Assembly (NCBI RefSeq): GCF_031326345.1
Contig: NZ_CP133671.1
Location: 2,418,001-2,482,000, forward strand
Direction: 5' to 3'
Length of the DNA: 64,000 nucleotides
Origin: Aureispira sp. CCB-E
Lineage (GTDB): Bacteria; Bacteroidota; Bacteroidia; Chitinophagales; Saprospiraceae
The notes beneath the pieces are model-generated. The model worked only from the letters and a program-made list of their open reading frames with translations. It did not search any database and had not been told where the DNA came from. Every line of letters starts with the position of its first letter. Positions within the stretch are counted from its first letter, which is position 1. Of the stretch, positions 15,615 to 23,642 are shown piece after piece. The position numbers and the translations under genes are program-made.

Positions 15615-16172
15615 ATGAGCAGTCCTTTAAAACTAGTCCACAAAAACAAAAAAGTCCTATTTTGGGGGCTGTTGTTGGTCGTGGTTTTGGTCGTAACCGC
15701 TGCCACTCGAAAAGTGCGCATTATAGACAAAAGCCGTCAATTAATGCGCTCGAGTAGTAAACAATACCGAACAAGATCGCTCGATAGCATCAACCAAATA
15801 TTTGTCCATCATTCGGCAAGCATTGGACAAACCGCCGAAGATTATGCCCGTTATCATGTACAGTCGAGAGGATGGCCGGGGATTGGTTATCATTTTGTGA
15901 TCGAGGTCAACGGCGATATTATACAAGGCAATCCCTTAACCAATGTTTCTTACAATGTAGCAGGACACAACACTCGAGGGATTGGTATTTGTTTGAGTGG
16001 AGATTTTACTAGACAAGAACCCAGTGCCGCACAGCTTAAAAGTTTGGGGCGTCTGATCGCTCATCTCCGCAGACAATTACCACAATCTTTGGCGGTCAAT
16101 GGTCACAAAGAGTTCGGGCAAACGTCTTGCCCTGGCCATCATTTAGAAAAGCATTTATACAAATTTCAATAA
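15615..16172 (+). CDS. Membrane-anchored N-acetylmuramoyl-L-alanine amidase (Amidase_2/PGRP)
   Basis: A 185-residue zinc amidase with an N-terminal TM anchor (about 13-30). Family motifs: IFVHHSAS (zinc His65 or 66), GWPGIGYHF, a GHNTRGIGICL core, and GHKEFGQTSCPG, where His164 and Cys172 complete the zinc site as in T7 lysozyme. The anchor keeps it at a membrane, unlike the free amidase at 5426. In a membrane-containing virus it would be the virion enzyme that opens the wall during entry. That role is inferred; the enzyme class is secure. Confidence 0.85.
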   Translation: MSSPLKLVHKNKKVLFWGLLLVVVLVVTAATRKVRIIDKSRQLMRSSSKQYRTRSLDSINQIFVHHSASIGQTAEDYARYHVQSRGWPGIGYHFVIEVNGDIIQGNPLTNVSYNVAGHNTRGIGICLSGDFTRQEPSAAQLKSLGRLIAHLRRQLPQSLAVNGHKEFGQTSCPGHHLEKHLYKFQ

Positions 16173-16182
16173 ACCCAATCCT

Positions 16183-16794
16183 ATGAGAATTGAAACCACA
16201 GGCGATTTTTTAGCCATTAAAGACAATCAATTAGAAGTAAAACATTTGATCCCTAAGAAGGGAATTTTTGTACACCAACATCCTATTGATAATGATTTTA
16301 TTTTGTTGTCGGATCGCTCGAAAAAGAGTATTAAAGATGCCATTCGAGTGCGAGTATCACAATTAGACAAAGTAGGCAATTATTTGGTTTACAATGCTAG
16401 TCGGGGAATCGCTTTGATTTACCTTTCTATTTTATTAGACCCAACCAAAAGCATTTTAAACAGCCCTAATAAGGTCGATGGTCATTGGTTAATGAATGCC
16501 AATTCTGATGAGTTTCCGTTGGCTTATGGTGATATTTCCAACCAACCAACACACATTTTTAATTCTTATGATGCAAGTGGAGCGGTGTTATTATTGGAAG
16601 ATGCCCCCGATGATAGCTTTTCATTTCGCATTACCAACGGCAGTTTGTGGCACGCATGGCTAAAAAATGTTGATGATGAAAATATTTTTGTCTACAAAGG
16701 GAGAACCGATACCCAACAACAAATTTCAGTAGGTAGAACGGTGCAGGTAGATTACGACATCAACACCAATTTATACACCATTACTGATCTTTAA
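16183..16794 (+). CDS. Hypothetical soluble protein, last gene of the virion-like operon
   Basis: A 203-residue soluble, beta-rich protein with no TM segment or cysteine. It shows strand-like stretches (FIIL-type, SILLDPTK, VLLLEDAPDDSFSFRI). The end position in the operon and the beta-rich make-up would suit a spike or receptor-binding protein. No motif proves it. Confidence 0.6.
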   Translation: MRIETTGDFLAIKDNQLEVKHLIPKKGIFVHQHPIDNDFILLSDRSKKSIKDAIRVRVSQLDKVGNYLVYNASRGIALIYLSILLDPTKSILNSPNKVDGHWLMNANSDEFPLAYGDISNQPTHIFNSYDASGAVLLLEDAPDDSFSFRITNGSLWHAWLKNVDDENIFVYKGRTDTQQQISVGRTVQVDYDINTNLYTITDL

Positions 16795-16835
16795 AACAGG
16801 TCTCAAAGCGGTTAACTCTAAAGAAAGATAGAATA

Positions 16836-16890
16836 AGGCTTTTAAACTACGTTTAAAGGGTGTTTTTACGCCTTTTAGGCGTCTTGTTTA
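16836..16890 (+). terminator. Paired hairpins ending the virion-like operon
   Basis: An inverted repeat TTTAAAC/GTTTAAA (16841-16857) followed by a T-rich tract, then ACGCC/GGCGT (16868-16882) with a following T-rich run. Together they act as a plausible terminator. Confidence 0.55.
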
Positions 16891-17112
16891 AGTTTTTTTG
16901 AAGTCTTTTGTTATTATTTTGTTGTCGCTGTGATCGCAACGAGTATCACAGTTTGAAAAGCTATTAAAAAACGTCTTGAATAGTACGTATTTTGGGTAAC
17001 TTTTTTCTATTAATTGCAAAAGTAGATTTTAAAAACCTAGTATTTATCGTGGTTGTGGCGTTTCGTTTTTTCTTGGTAAATTGGAGCTGTTGTTCTTTCT
17101 TGAAACGAACGT
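16891..17112. other. Noncoding stretch between operon and CRISPR array
   Basis: About 220 bp, AT-rich, no gene seen. It contains GTGATCGCAACGAGTATCAC, a short imperfect palindrome. If the array is read on the plus strand this would be its leader, but the strong terminator at 17113-17151 argues against that. Confidence 0.4.
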
Positions 17113-17151
17113 AAAAAGCCCTTGACAATTATTGTTTGTCAAGGGCTTTTT
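17113..17151 (-). terminator. Strong terminator at the left edge of the CRISPR array
   Basis: A perfect 16-bp stem (AAAAAGCCCTTGACAA with its complement) and a 7-nt loop, with T/A tracts on both sides so it can work in either direction. It ends 3 bp before the first repeat and would naturally stop minus-strand transcription of the array. Confidence 0.8.
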
Positions 17152-17154
17152 TGT

Positions 17155-19164
17155 GTTTCAATCCTACTTTTATTGGATACTGGTTTAGTGTTAATAAATG
17201 CGATGAGTGTATACGGTTTGAAATTTGTTTCAATCCTACTTTTATTGGATACTGGTTTAGTGTATAGGTTACTTAACTGCTCAATGTTATGTATCAGAGT
17301 TTCAATCCTACTTTTATTGGATACTGGTTTAGTGTTAAACCTGGTGACCGTGTCAAGTTGCCCTATGTGTAGTTTCAATCCTACTTTTATTGGATACTGG
17401 TTTAGTGTAATAATTATTAGATTTGAGTTTCAGGGCAGTCTATGTTTCAATCCTACTTTTATTGGATACTGGTTTAGTGTACATTTTTGATTCAATCCAA
17501 ACGGGTGATATTAATGTGTTTCAATCCTACTTTTATTGGATACTGGTTTAGTGTAGATATGCACGGCGTTTCACTTGGTAATATTACCGTGTTTCAATCC
17601 TACTTTTATTGGATACTGGTTTAGTGTGAGTTGAGACAACAGCAAGTCTATTCACACTTGCAAAGTTTCAATCCTACTTTTATTGGATACTGGTTTAGTG
17701 TGAGTTGAGACAACAGCAAGTCTATTCACACTTGCAAAGTTTCAATCCTACTTTTATTGGATACTGGTTTAGTGTGGTAAAAGGCGCTAAAGAGGCAGCA
17801 GAACAAATACAGTTTCAATCCTACTTTTATTGGATACTGGTTTAGTGTTTAAGGCGTTTACACGGAATCCTACCACTTGCGCAGGTTTCAATCCTACTTT
17901 TATTGGATACTGGTTTAGTGTATGACACCATGGCAATTAAAGTATCCTCCATGAATGGTTTCAATCCTACTTTTATTGGATACTGGTTTAGTGTTATCAT
18001 ACTAGATTATCCGAAGAAGATAATAATGATTGTTTCAATCCTACTTTTATTGGATACTGGTTTAGTGTATGACATTGGAAGAAGCAAACAGCTTCACCAA
18101 ACTTTCGTTTCAATCCTACTTTTATTGGATACTGGTTTAGTGTAGACTCTTTGAGCAGGTCAGTTTGAACATCTTTCAGTTTCAATCCTACTTTTATTGG
18201 ATACTGGTTTAGTGTCAGAAGAAATCAACAAAATGTCTTTTGAGGATTTCGTTTCAATCCTACTTTTATTGGATACTGGTTTAGTGTTGGAACTAGTTCT
18301 ATTTCTAAGGCATGTGAGGAACGGTTTCAATCCTACTTTTATTGGATACTGGTTTAGTGTGAAAAAGAATACAAGAACACGAGGCAGAAAAGGAAGTTTC
18401 AATCCTACTTTTATTGGATACTGGTTTAGTGTAAGCCGTGAACCAAATCAACCCATCTATTGCCAAAGAGTTTCAATCCTACTTTTATTGGATACTGGTT
18501 TAGTGTGCCCTTTGGAAGAGGAGTACAAAGCTGCTCAAAAGTTTCAATCCTACTTTTATTGGATACTGGTTTAGTGTCTGCTGAATACAAAGAGAAACGA
18601 CTATCAAACATCATGGTTTCAATCCTACTTTTATTGGATACTGGTTTAGTGTGAAGATAAAACCAAATCAAGGTTTAAAATCAAAAAGTTTCAATCCTAC
18701 TTTTATTGGATACTGGTTTAGTGTATTGCCCTAATTTATTTTGCACAGAGGCTTTCCAAGGTTTCAATCCTACTTTTATTGGATACTGGTTTAGTGTAGT
18801 ATACCTAACAAGTTAAGATATGATATTTAAAAGTTTCAATCCTACTTTTATTGGATACTGGTTTAGTGTAAATTGCTAAGGCTCTTCATCCTTACGATGA
18901 GAGTATGTTTCAATCCTACTTTTATTGGATACTGGTTTAGTGTATAAAGAACCATCATTTCTATGCAGACCCAAATTACAGTTTCAATCCTACTTTTATT
19001 GGATACTGGTTTAGTGTGTGTATAATGATTCAAGCAGAAAGCGGCTTATTAGGGTTTCAATCCTACTTTTATTGGATACTGGTTTAGTGTGAGATTTTCA
19101 CGCCTTTAGAAAGGAGAAATTGCACGAGTTTCAATCCTACTTTTATTGGATACTAGTTTATATG
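17155..19164 (-). CRISPR. CRISPR array, 28 repeats and 27 spacers, no cas genes in window
   Basis: Repeats of 37 nt begin GTTTCAATCC and end GGTTTAGTGT. The first starts at 17155 and the last at 19128, with spacers of about 35-38 nt. All repeats are identical by eye except the last, which ends ACTAGTTTATATG. The reverse complement ends in GGATTGAAAC, the usual 3' tag of type I and III crRNAs, so I predict minus-strand transcription with the leader on the right. The terminator at 17113-17151 and the conserved right flank agree with this. The degenerate right-end repeat argues the other way. Two adjacent spacers (17628-17664 and 17702-17738) are identical. No cas gene is present, so the array would depend on Cas proteins encoded elsewhere. 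Confidence 0.95.
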
Positions 19165-19255
19165 TCAAATAACTATTGTTGTTGTAGAAACGAATATAAA
19201 TAAAAAAAATTAATTGCCCTACAATAAGACAATTAATTTTAAAATAGAGTATTTT
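19165..19255 (-). promoter_or_regulatory. Candidate CRISPR leader
   Basis: An AT-rich stretch without a gene directly right of the array. It is repeated with few changes at 20216-20306, right of the solitary repeat at 20179. It contains an inverted repeat TTAATTG/CAATTAA. On the minus strand it has TATATTCG, one base off the TAnnTTTG box, with a TTG about 23 bp upstream. Confidence 0.55.
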
Positions 19256-19276
19256 TGAAAATATTGCTTTTCAACT

Positions 19277-19522
19277 TTAAAGGTCTAAGACTAGATGTTG
19301 TATGGTATGAATACAGGATGTTATACTATTGGCATGCTCTACACTGTATTGCGATTCGGTTGCATCTCGAAGCATTAAACTTTGCGCTTCTATTAAGAAT
19401 GTTAAATAGTCAAGTTTTCGTTCTTTTATATCTTCTAAAAGACCTCGAATATTATCTATGGATTCTAATACTGGACTGGGGCAGTTGCGACCATTGGCGC
19501 AGTTGCTGTTGTGTTCTTTCAT
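19277..19522 (-). CDS. Hypothetical small protein
   Basis: An 81-residue charged, helical protein with a CANGRNCP segment near the N-terminus and no TM segment. It lies between the CRISPR leader and a structured 5' region (19552-19618) that could control it. No family is recognised. Overlapping plus-strand frames look like shadows. Confidence 0.5.
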   Translation of the reverse strand: MKEHNSNCANGRNCPSPVLESIDNIRGLLEDIKERKLDYLTFLIEAQSLMLRDATESQYSVEHANSITSCIHTIQHLVLDL

Positions 19523-19551
19523 TTTTTTAGCCGTTGATTTTTAAAGAAAAA

Positions 19552-19695
19552 AAGGTTACCCCTACAACGGCTAAATTGTCCTCTATGTAGCGAACTACGA
19601 GAGAGGTAAGGAGTAACCTATATCTTATATTTTACCAAACTTGATTTTGAGAGAAATAATTCCCTACATATTAGAGTAACAATTAGCCGTTGTTA
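19552..19695 (-). ncRNA. Structured 5' leader or small RNA with attenuator-like layout
   Basis: On the minus strand, GGTTAC (from 19619) pairs with GTAACC (to about 19553), followed at once by T7. Inside is a nested hairpin CCTCT..GTAG-CGAA-CTAC..AGAGG. The loop strand TTTAGCCGTTG can instead pair with CAACGGCTAAA, which lies after the terminator near 19519-19530, and a third copy of the motif stands at about 19682-19694. A terminator with a competing pairing partner, just before the small gene at 19277-19522, looks like an attenuator or riboswitch-type control. A free small RNA is also possible. Confidence 0.45.
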
Positions 19696-19751
19696 AACCC
19701 AAAGCTAGTTTTTTTTAATGGTAAAAACAAATTTGGATGTTAGAAATAATA

Positions 19752-19788
19752 AAAATAGCCTTATCGAAAAAATCGGTAAGGCTATTTT
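19752..19788 (-). terminator. Terminator left of the solitary CRISPR-like repeat
   Basis: A 16-bp stem (AAAATAGCCTTATCGA with its complement, one wobble) ending directly at the degenerate repeat at 19789. The layout mirrors the terminator and first repeat at 17113-17155. Confidence 0.75.
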
Positions 19789-19825
19789 ATATCAATCCTA
19801 CTTTTAGTGGATACTAGTTTAGTAT
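19789..19825 (-). repeat. Degenerate CRISPR repeat (left end of second locus)
   Basis: Matches the array repeat from TCAATCCTACTTTTA onward, with changes (AGTGG for ATTGG, CTAGTTTAGTAT at the end), and has lost the initial GTTT. With the copy at 20179 it shares the AGTGGATACTAG variant, so the two belong together. Confidence 0.8.
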
Positions 19826-19935
19826 TCTTTAAGCAGTATGGTAGTATAGGACTGCTTAGTAAAAAAAATGTATTTTATAATCCCTGATAATGCGACAAAA
19901 TATATCACATATCAGGCTGTTTTATTTTAAAGGCT

Positions 19936-20154
19936 TTAAAACCCCTTTTTTTGTAAGAAATCAAGCATTTTTTGGTATATATTCCAATTTACATCCCGCC
20001 CACAGTAGACAGCGTAAAAATTATTTACCCCTGTAGGAAATGGATTTTCCACCCTGCATTTTTGTATGTCCACAGCATCTATCTTATGGTGGTTCAAATA
20101 TGCTTTTGTTTTTTCCATTGCTATTTCCTTGAGCATTTTCTGTATCTCTAACAT
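19936..20154 (-). CDS. Small hypothetical protein located between two CRISPR-like repeats
   Basis: A 72-residue soluble protein with an N-terminal helix, then VDIQKCRVENPFPTGVNNFY and a C-terminal helix. It lies exactly between the degenerate repeats at 19789 and 20179, in the place a spacer would occupy. No family is recognised and it does not resemble any Cas or known anti-CRISPR I can recall. Confidence 0.5.
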   Translation of the reverse strand: MLEIQKMLKEIAMEKTKAYLNHHKIDAVDIQKCRVENPFPTGVNNFYAVYCGRDVNWNIYQKMLDFLQKKGF

Positions 20155-20178
20155 GATTCTATTTTTAATATTATTTGA

Positions 20179-20306
20179 GTTTCAATCCTACTTTTAGTGG
20201 ATACTAGTTTATATGCCAAGTAACTATTGTTGTTGTAGAAACGAATGTAAATAAAAAAAATTAATTGCCCTACAATAAGACAATTAATTTAAAAATAGAG
20301 TGTTTT
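20179..20306 (-). repeat. Degenerate CRISPR repeat plus duplicated leader
   Basis: The repeat is at 20179-20215 (ends ACTAGTTTATATG like the last repeat of the main array). The next 90 bp match the right flank of the array at 19165-19255 with only a few differences. This unit is a duplicate of the array's right end and marks a second, decayed CRISPR locus running from 20306 back to the terminator at 19752. Confidence 0.8.
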
Positions 20307-20331
20307 AATTTTTTTGAAGTAACTAAGGTAT

Positions 20332-21237
20332 TTAGAAAATCTTACTCTTTAACTCTCTTATTCGATCATTCTTAACCCCAAAGCTCTCTAAATATCGTTG
20401 TGTCGTCTCCAAAGACGAATGCCTAAAATGTTTCATCAAAGCCGCAGCATTGACCCCTTCCTCGATCATATCACGGGCGGCGGTATCTTTCCAACTATAA
20501 AAGGATTTATTTTCTATATCCGTCAAAAGATTGTATGTCGCCAATTGTTTTAATACGATTCTATGTTTGTTGCAAATGGTATTCACACCACATCGAGCAG
20601 GAGCAGGCAGTAAGTCTTTGCCAAAAACAAAATACTCTAAAGGGTATTTAGTGATTCTTATTTCTTTCAAAAACTCAATCAAATGATTAGGCATTGTAAT
20701 ACGAGCGAGGTTCTTGTTTTTGGTGCTTTCTCCGCTTAGGGTAATCATACCCGTTTTGACGTCTATATCTTCGATTTTAAGCCGTCTTAATTCAGCAGGG
20801 CGCAAAGCACAATAATAACAAAGCGAAATAGCCAATAAAAGCCCGTTATCTTTGTCTTTTAGAAAATTGCAAATAATACCCGTTTCAGCAGAACTAAAAA
20901 CCCGTCTTTTCTTTTGGGGAACTTTTAGCCTTTTGATGCCTACAAATGGATTGTTGTTGATATACCCACGATCTACTAAAACATAAAAAAGAGACTTCAT
21001 GTTAATTAGGTAATTGTTTCGAGTAATGGGGGCAACCTTCTTTTTTAGCAAGACATAGTCTAAATATTGCAAGGCATCCAATTTGGTAAAATCTTCTAAA
21101 TGGCTGTCTATATTCCCCAATTCTTCCCAGTATTTTGTAAAGCGCTCTAATAAGCTACTGTAGTCTAAGATTGTTTTTTTTCTTGCTTCATGTTTTTTTA
21201 GCTCTAAAGCTATCTTTAATCCTTCAATTAATTTCAT
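20332..21237 (-). CDS. Tyrosine recombinase (integrase of left element)
   Basis: A 301-residue tyrosine recombinase: an N-terminal SAM-like core-binding domain (about 1-100) and a C-terminal catalytic domain. Catalytic Arg is in ALRPAELRRL, box II reads SWKDTAARDM (K in place of the usual Arg/His pattern, as in the other integrase here), then HFRHSSLETTQRYL with the nucleophile Tyr. It stops near the CRISPR region and starts about 400 bp from the 16-bp tRNA copy at 21636. This placement fits an integrase with its attachment site. Confidence 0.85.
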   Translation of the reverse strand: MKLIEGLKIALELKKHEARKKTILDYSSLLERFTKYWEELGNIDSHLEDFTKLDALQYLDYVLLKKKVAPITRNNYLINMKSLFYVLVDRGYINNNPFVGIKRLKVPQKKRRVFSSAETGIICNFLKDKDNGLLLAISLCYYCALRPAELRRLKIEDIDVKTGMITLSGESTKNKNLARITMPNHLIEFLKEIRITKYPLEYFVFGKDLLPAPARCGVNTICNKHRIVLKQLATYNLLTDIENKSFYSWKDTAARDMIEEGVNAAALMKHFRHSSLETTQRYLESFGVKNDRIRELKSKIF

Positions 21238-21586
21238 ATTAATATTTGATTTGGTTTTGTTGTGTCACAAAATGTATTTAAAAATCACGCTTGGGAATGT
21301 GTAAATACTATTCTAAAGGGGAAGGTTCGACACAGTTTGCACAGGCGTCACACTTTTATTTTGTTAGAACTGTGCTTTGTAGAGTGTTGGTTATTAGTTT
21401 TTTATGCGAAAAAATCACAGAAGTACACTTTTTATGTTTCTTTTCTTGTAAAGTTTTAAAAAAATAAAAATGAAATTTTTTGTTTGTCACTTTTTAGGCT
21501 GTTTTTGAAATTGTAATTCTAAATAAAATCAATGTTTGGAATTGAATCCAAAATTTTATTAGAGTTATGAGAGGTATATAAATAGC

Positions 21587-21628
21587 AAAAGGCGTAAATA
21601 ATTGTTTTTCAATTACTTACGCCTTTAA
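21587..21628. terminator. Bidirectional terminator beside attachment site
   Basis: A long stem (AAAGGCGTAA.TAATTG with its complement, one mismatch) and T-rich loop lie 8 bp left of the tRNA copy. On the minus strand it follows the tRNA fragment, as a terminator follows a tRNA. Confidence 0.75.
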
Positions 21629-21635
21629 AAATATA

Positions 21636-21651
21636 GGTGGAGAGTATCGGA
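21636..21651 (+). other. Attachment site: copy of tRNA-Ala 3' end
   Basis: GGTGGAGAGTATCGGA is identical over 16 bp, in the same orientation, to 39976-39991, which lies in the 3' end of the tRNA-Ala gene. It defines the left end of the right element and probably the right end of the left element. Confidence 0.8.
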
Positions 21652-21899
21652 CTATAATTTTTAGAACCTTATTAGTTGGTATATAGGTAGATACATATAT
21701 TTTTAGACAGCCTTTGTCTGTTCTAGCTTTTGTAAGAGATTTTTGTTGTGAAAATGAACGATTTGTAACAAAATATCATTGTATATCCAAGAAGATAAAA
21801 AATATATTCTATCACTGTATAATTAAACGTTATTAACAGATGATTTATTTAGTTCACTTTTATAAAGGCTCACTGTATTAACACCAAATACAGTGAAAA
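21652..21899. other. AT-rich noncoding stretch inside the right element
   Basis: No gene or clear structure seen between the attachment site and the gene remnant. Confidence 0.4.
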
Positions 21900-22138
21900 A
21901 TGAGAGTAAATAAACATCGTAGTGGACTACGAAAAACTTTTGGCTTAATTGAGGATTATGGATTGATTGACTTCCCAAAGAAAATTTCAGGAACAAAAAT
22001 TTCAAGAGCGCTTTATGGCAATCGCTTGGGATGCTCCTGGTGCTTTCCTCATGGATGGGAAGTTGTAAATTCAAAAAAAAGCAAATACCAGCGTAATTGG
22101 AAAAGCTTTAGAAAAACTCAATGGAAGTAAAAGTAGAA
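21900..22138 (+). pseudogene. Gene remnant next to insertion sequence
   Basis: Translating the three frames gives pieces of plausible protein that would join only by frameshifts: FQERFMAIAWDAPGAFL in one frame, and a C-terminal SVIGKALEKLNGSKSRT that resembles the ends of phage or surface-fibre proteins. The latter ends at a TGA inside the IS left inverted repeat. I read it as a decayed gene. The family assignment is weak. Confidence 0.3.
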
Positions 22139-23604
22139 CATGAGTCATCCCGAATTTTTCGGCGATGACTTTTTTTTTGGAAAAAAGATAGGAATCTACT
22201 AGATTTAATTACCACAAAAAATTAGAGATTCCTATGTATTATAATAAACTACAAGATACAGAAAATATCAATAAAGAGAATGGAGCAGGATGGACAATTT
22301 TACATCGCTCACATCAATACTTGTCTAAATTACTCTTAAAACTAGATGAAGATTTAGATAAACGTTTGGTGCGTACATTTTATAATGTATTTATAGCAGT
22401 TTTAATGTCAAGAAATCGTTCAGATGCCTTGCTATTGACCGAGTTAGGCGCCTTAGTTCTTGGTCCTAAAAAAGCTAAAGCAGGAGTAAAACGTGTGAGT
22501 AATTTATTTCGCAGTAAGAAATGGGATTACCAAATAATAGATCAACATTTAGAAGAAGAGTTTGTTGCTAGATTGGAAGATAAGCAAGAATTAGGAAAAA
22601 GTTGGTTGATGCTCTGGGATGATAGTGTACTAGAAAAGCCCGAAAGTTGGTTTAGTGAAGGGCTAAGCCCAGTACACAGTAAGAAGAGTCAACGGTTAAC
22701 ACGAATAAAACCAGGTTATTATGATAAGCATAAACGTATTTGTGTTCCTGGATTTGAGTGGTCGGGTGCAGTTTTAACCTCCTTGCATGCGAAGGAAGTT
22801 CCTCAAATATCTAAAATGCGTTGGTTTGCCACAAGAGGTAAACATAAAGAGGAAAGTTCGGAGATATTTTATCGGATGTTTAATGCTCTAAATAAACGTG
22901 TAGCATCTACACAAGCGGATGTGCTTCATGTCTTTGATAGAGGTTATGCCAATGGTGTTTTTGTAGAACGTATGCTCAACTTTAAAGCAAAGTTTCTAGT
23001 TCGTTGGAAAAAGCTTAATAATTTGATTGATGAAAATGGAGTGAAGAAAAATACCTATCGTCTTTCTCTGGGACAAAAAGCTAAGGATCATCGCCTAATA
23101 TGGGATAATATTCGGAAAGAAACGAGAAGCGTCAAAATACTCTACCGAAAAGTAGCTCATCCATGGTTTCCCCAAACAGATTTATACCTCGTTATTGTTC
23201 GTGATAAACGCAAAGGCACTTCTCCTATGTACTTGCTAACCAATGAAGTAATTGACACTTGTGGCAAAGCATGGGAAATGTTCTATTCTTATATGAAACG
23301 ATGGGATATTGAACAGGTTTTTAGATATGGAAAATCAGAGTTGGGTATGGAGTCTCCTAGGCTTTGGTTCTTTGAAAATCGTCTTAAAATGTTGATGTTA
23401 GTTACTTTGGTAATGGATTTTTTGTTTCGGATGTTGAGGAACTTTAGAGCAACTATGACTACTATCATTAATATTTGGTGTCCTAGAACAGGAAATCGGC
23501 ACCGAAAGACTTCGATGCCGATTTACAGACTTAGAAAAGCCATCCATTTTATCTTAACATTTTTATTTTGTCAATGTGCTTTAGAAAATTCGGGATGACT
23601 CATG
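22139..23604 (+). mobile_element. IS4-family insertion sequence
   Basis: Perfect 20-bp terminal inverted repeats (CATGAGTCATCCCGAATTTT at 22139-22158 and its complement at 23585-23604) enclose one transposase gene. The transposase stop codon lies inside the right repeat. A target duplication is not evident. The ends are intact, so it could still be mobile. Confidence 0.9.
22234..23598 (+). CDS. IS4-family DDE transposase
   Basis: A 454-residue transposase that cuts and joins the IS ends. The DDE residues are in MLWDDSV, HVFDRGYANG and the IS4 signature Y-x2-R-x3-E-x6-K (YMKRWDIEQVFRYGK), which is perfect. The start is the first ATG after the left inverted repeat, and the final codons run into the right repeat. 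Full length, without frameshift. Confidence 0.9.
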   Translation: MYYNKLQDTENINKENGAGWTILHRSHQYLSKLLLKLDEDLDKRLVRTFYNVFIAVLMSRNRSDALLLTELGALVLGPKKAKAGVKRVSNLFRSKKWDYQIIDQHLEEEFVARLEDKQELGKSWLMLWDDSVLEKPESWFSEGLSPVHSKKSQRLTRIKPGYYDKHKRICVPGFEWSGAVLTSLHAKEVPQISKMRWFATRGKHKEESSEIFYRMFNALNKRVASTQADVLHVFDRGYANGVFVERMLNFKAKFLVRWKKLNNLIDENGVKKNTYRLSLGQKAKDHRLIWDNIRKETRSVKILYRKVAHPWFPQTDLYLVIVRDKRKGTSPMYLLTNEVIDTCGKAWEMFYSYMKRWDIEQVFRYGKSELGMESPRLWFFENRLKMLMLVTLVMDFLFRMLRNFRATMTTIINIWCPRTGNRHRKTSMPIYRLRKAIHFILTFLFCQCALENSG

Positions 23605-23642
23605 TTTTTTTTTTTAATACAAAATCAAGATCTTTATAACGA

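Larger units (their letters stand above)
1..21651. mobile_element. Left integrative element (provirus-like), left end outside window
   Basis: The stretch holds phage-type genes: a packaging-type ATPase, peptidoglycan amidases, many small single-TM proteins, a GIY-YIG-like protein and a CRISPR array without cas genes. A tyrosine recombinase (20332-21237) lies about 400 bp from a 16-bp copy of the tRNA-Ala 3' end at 21636-21651. The recombinase points away from that site, the same layout as the neighbouring right element. I infer a tandem insertion whose left attachment site lies before base 1. The right boundary is well supported by the repeat. That all of it forms one element is inference. 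Confidence 0.6.

Noticed and set aside
18507-18540. A spacer reading PLEEEYKAAQ similar to ALEEEEYNAL of the gene at 2324
   Set aside because: The DNA match needs a three-base gap and several mismatches, so it is not a credible self-target.
17122-18654. Several open frames on both strands of the CRISPR array
   Set aside because: They are translations of the repeat itself (recurring LLLLDTGLV or NTKPVSNKSRIET), not genes.
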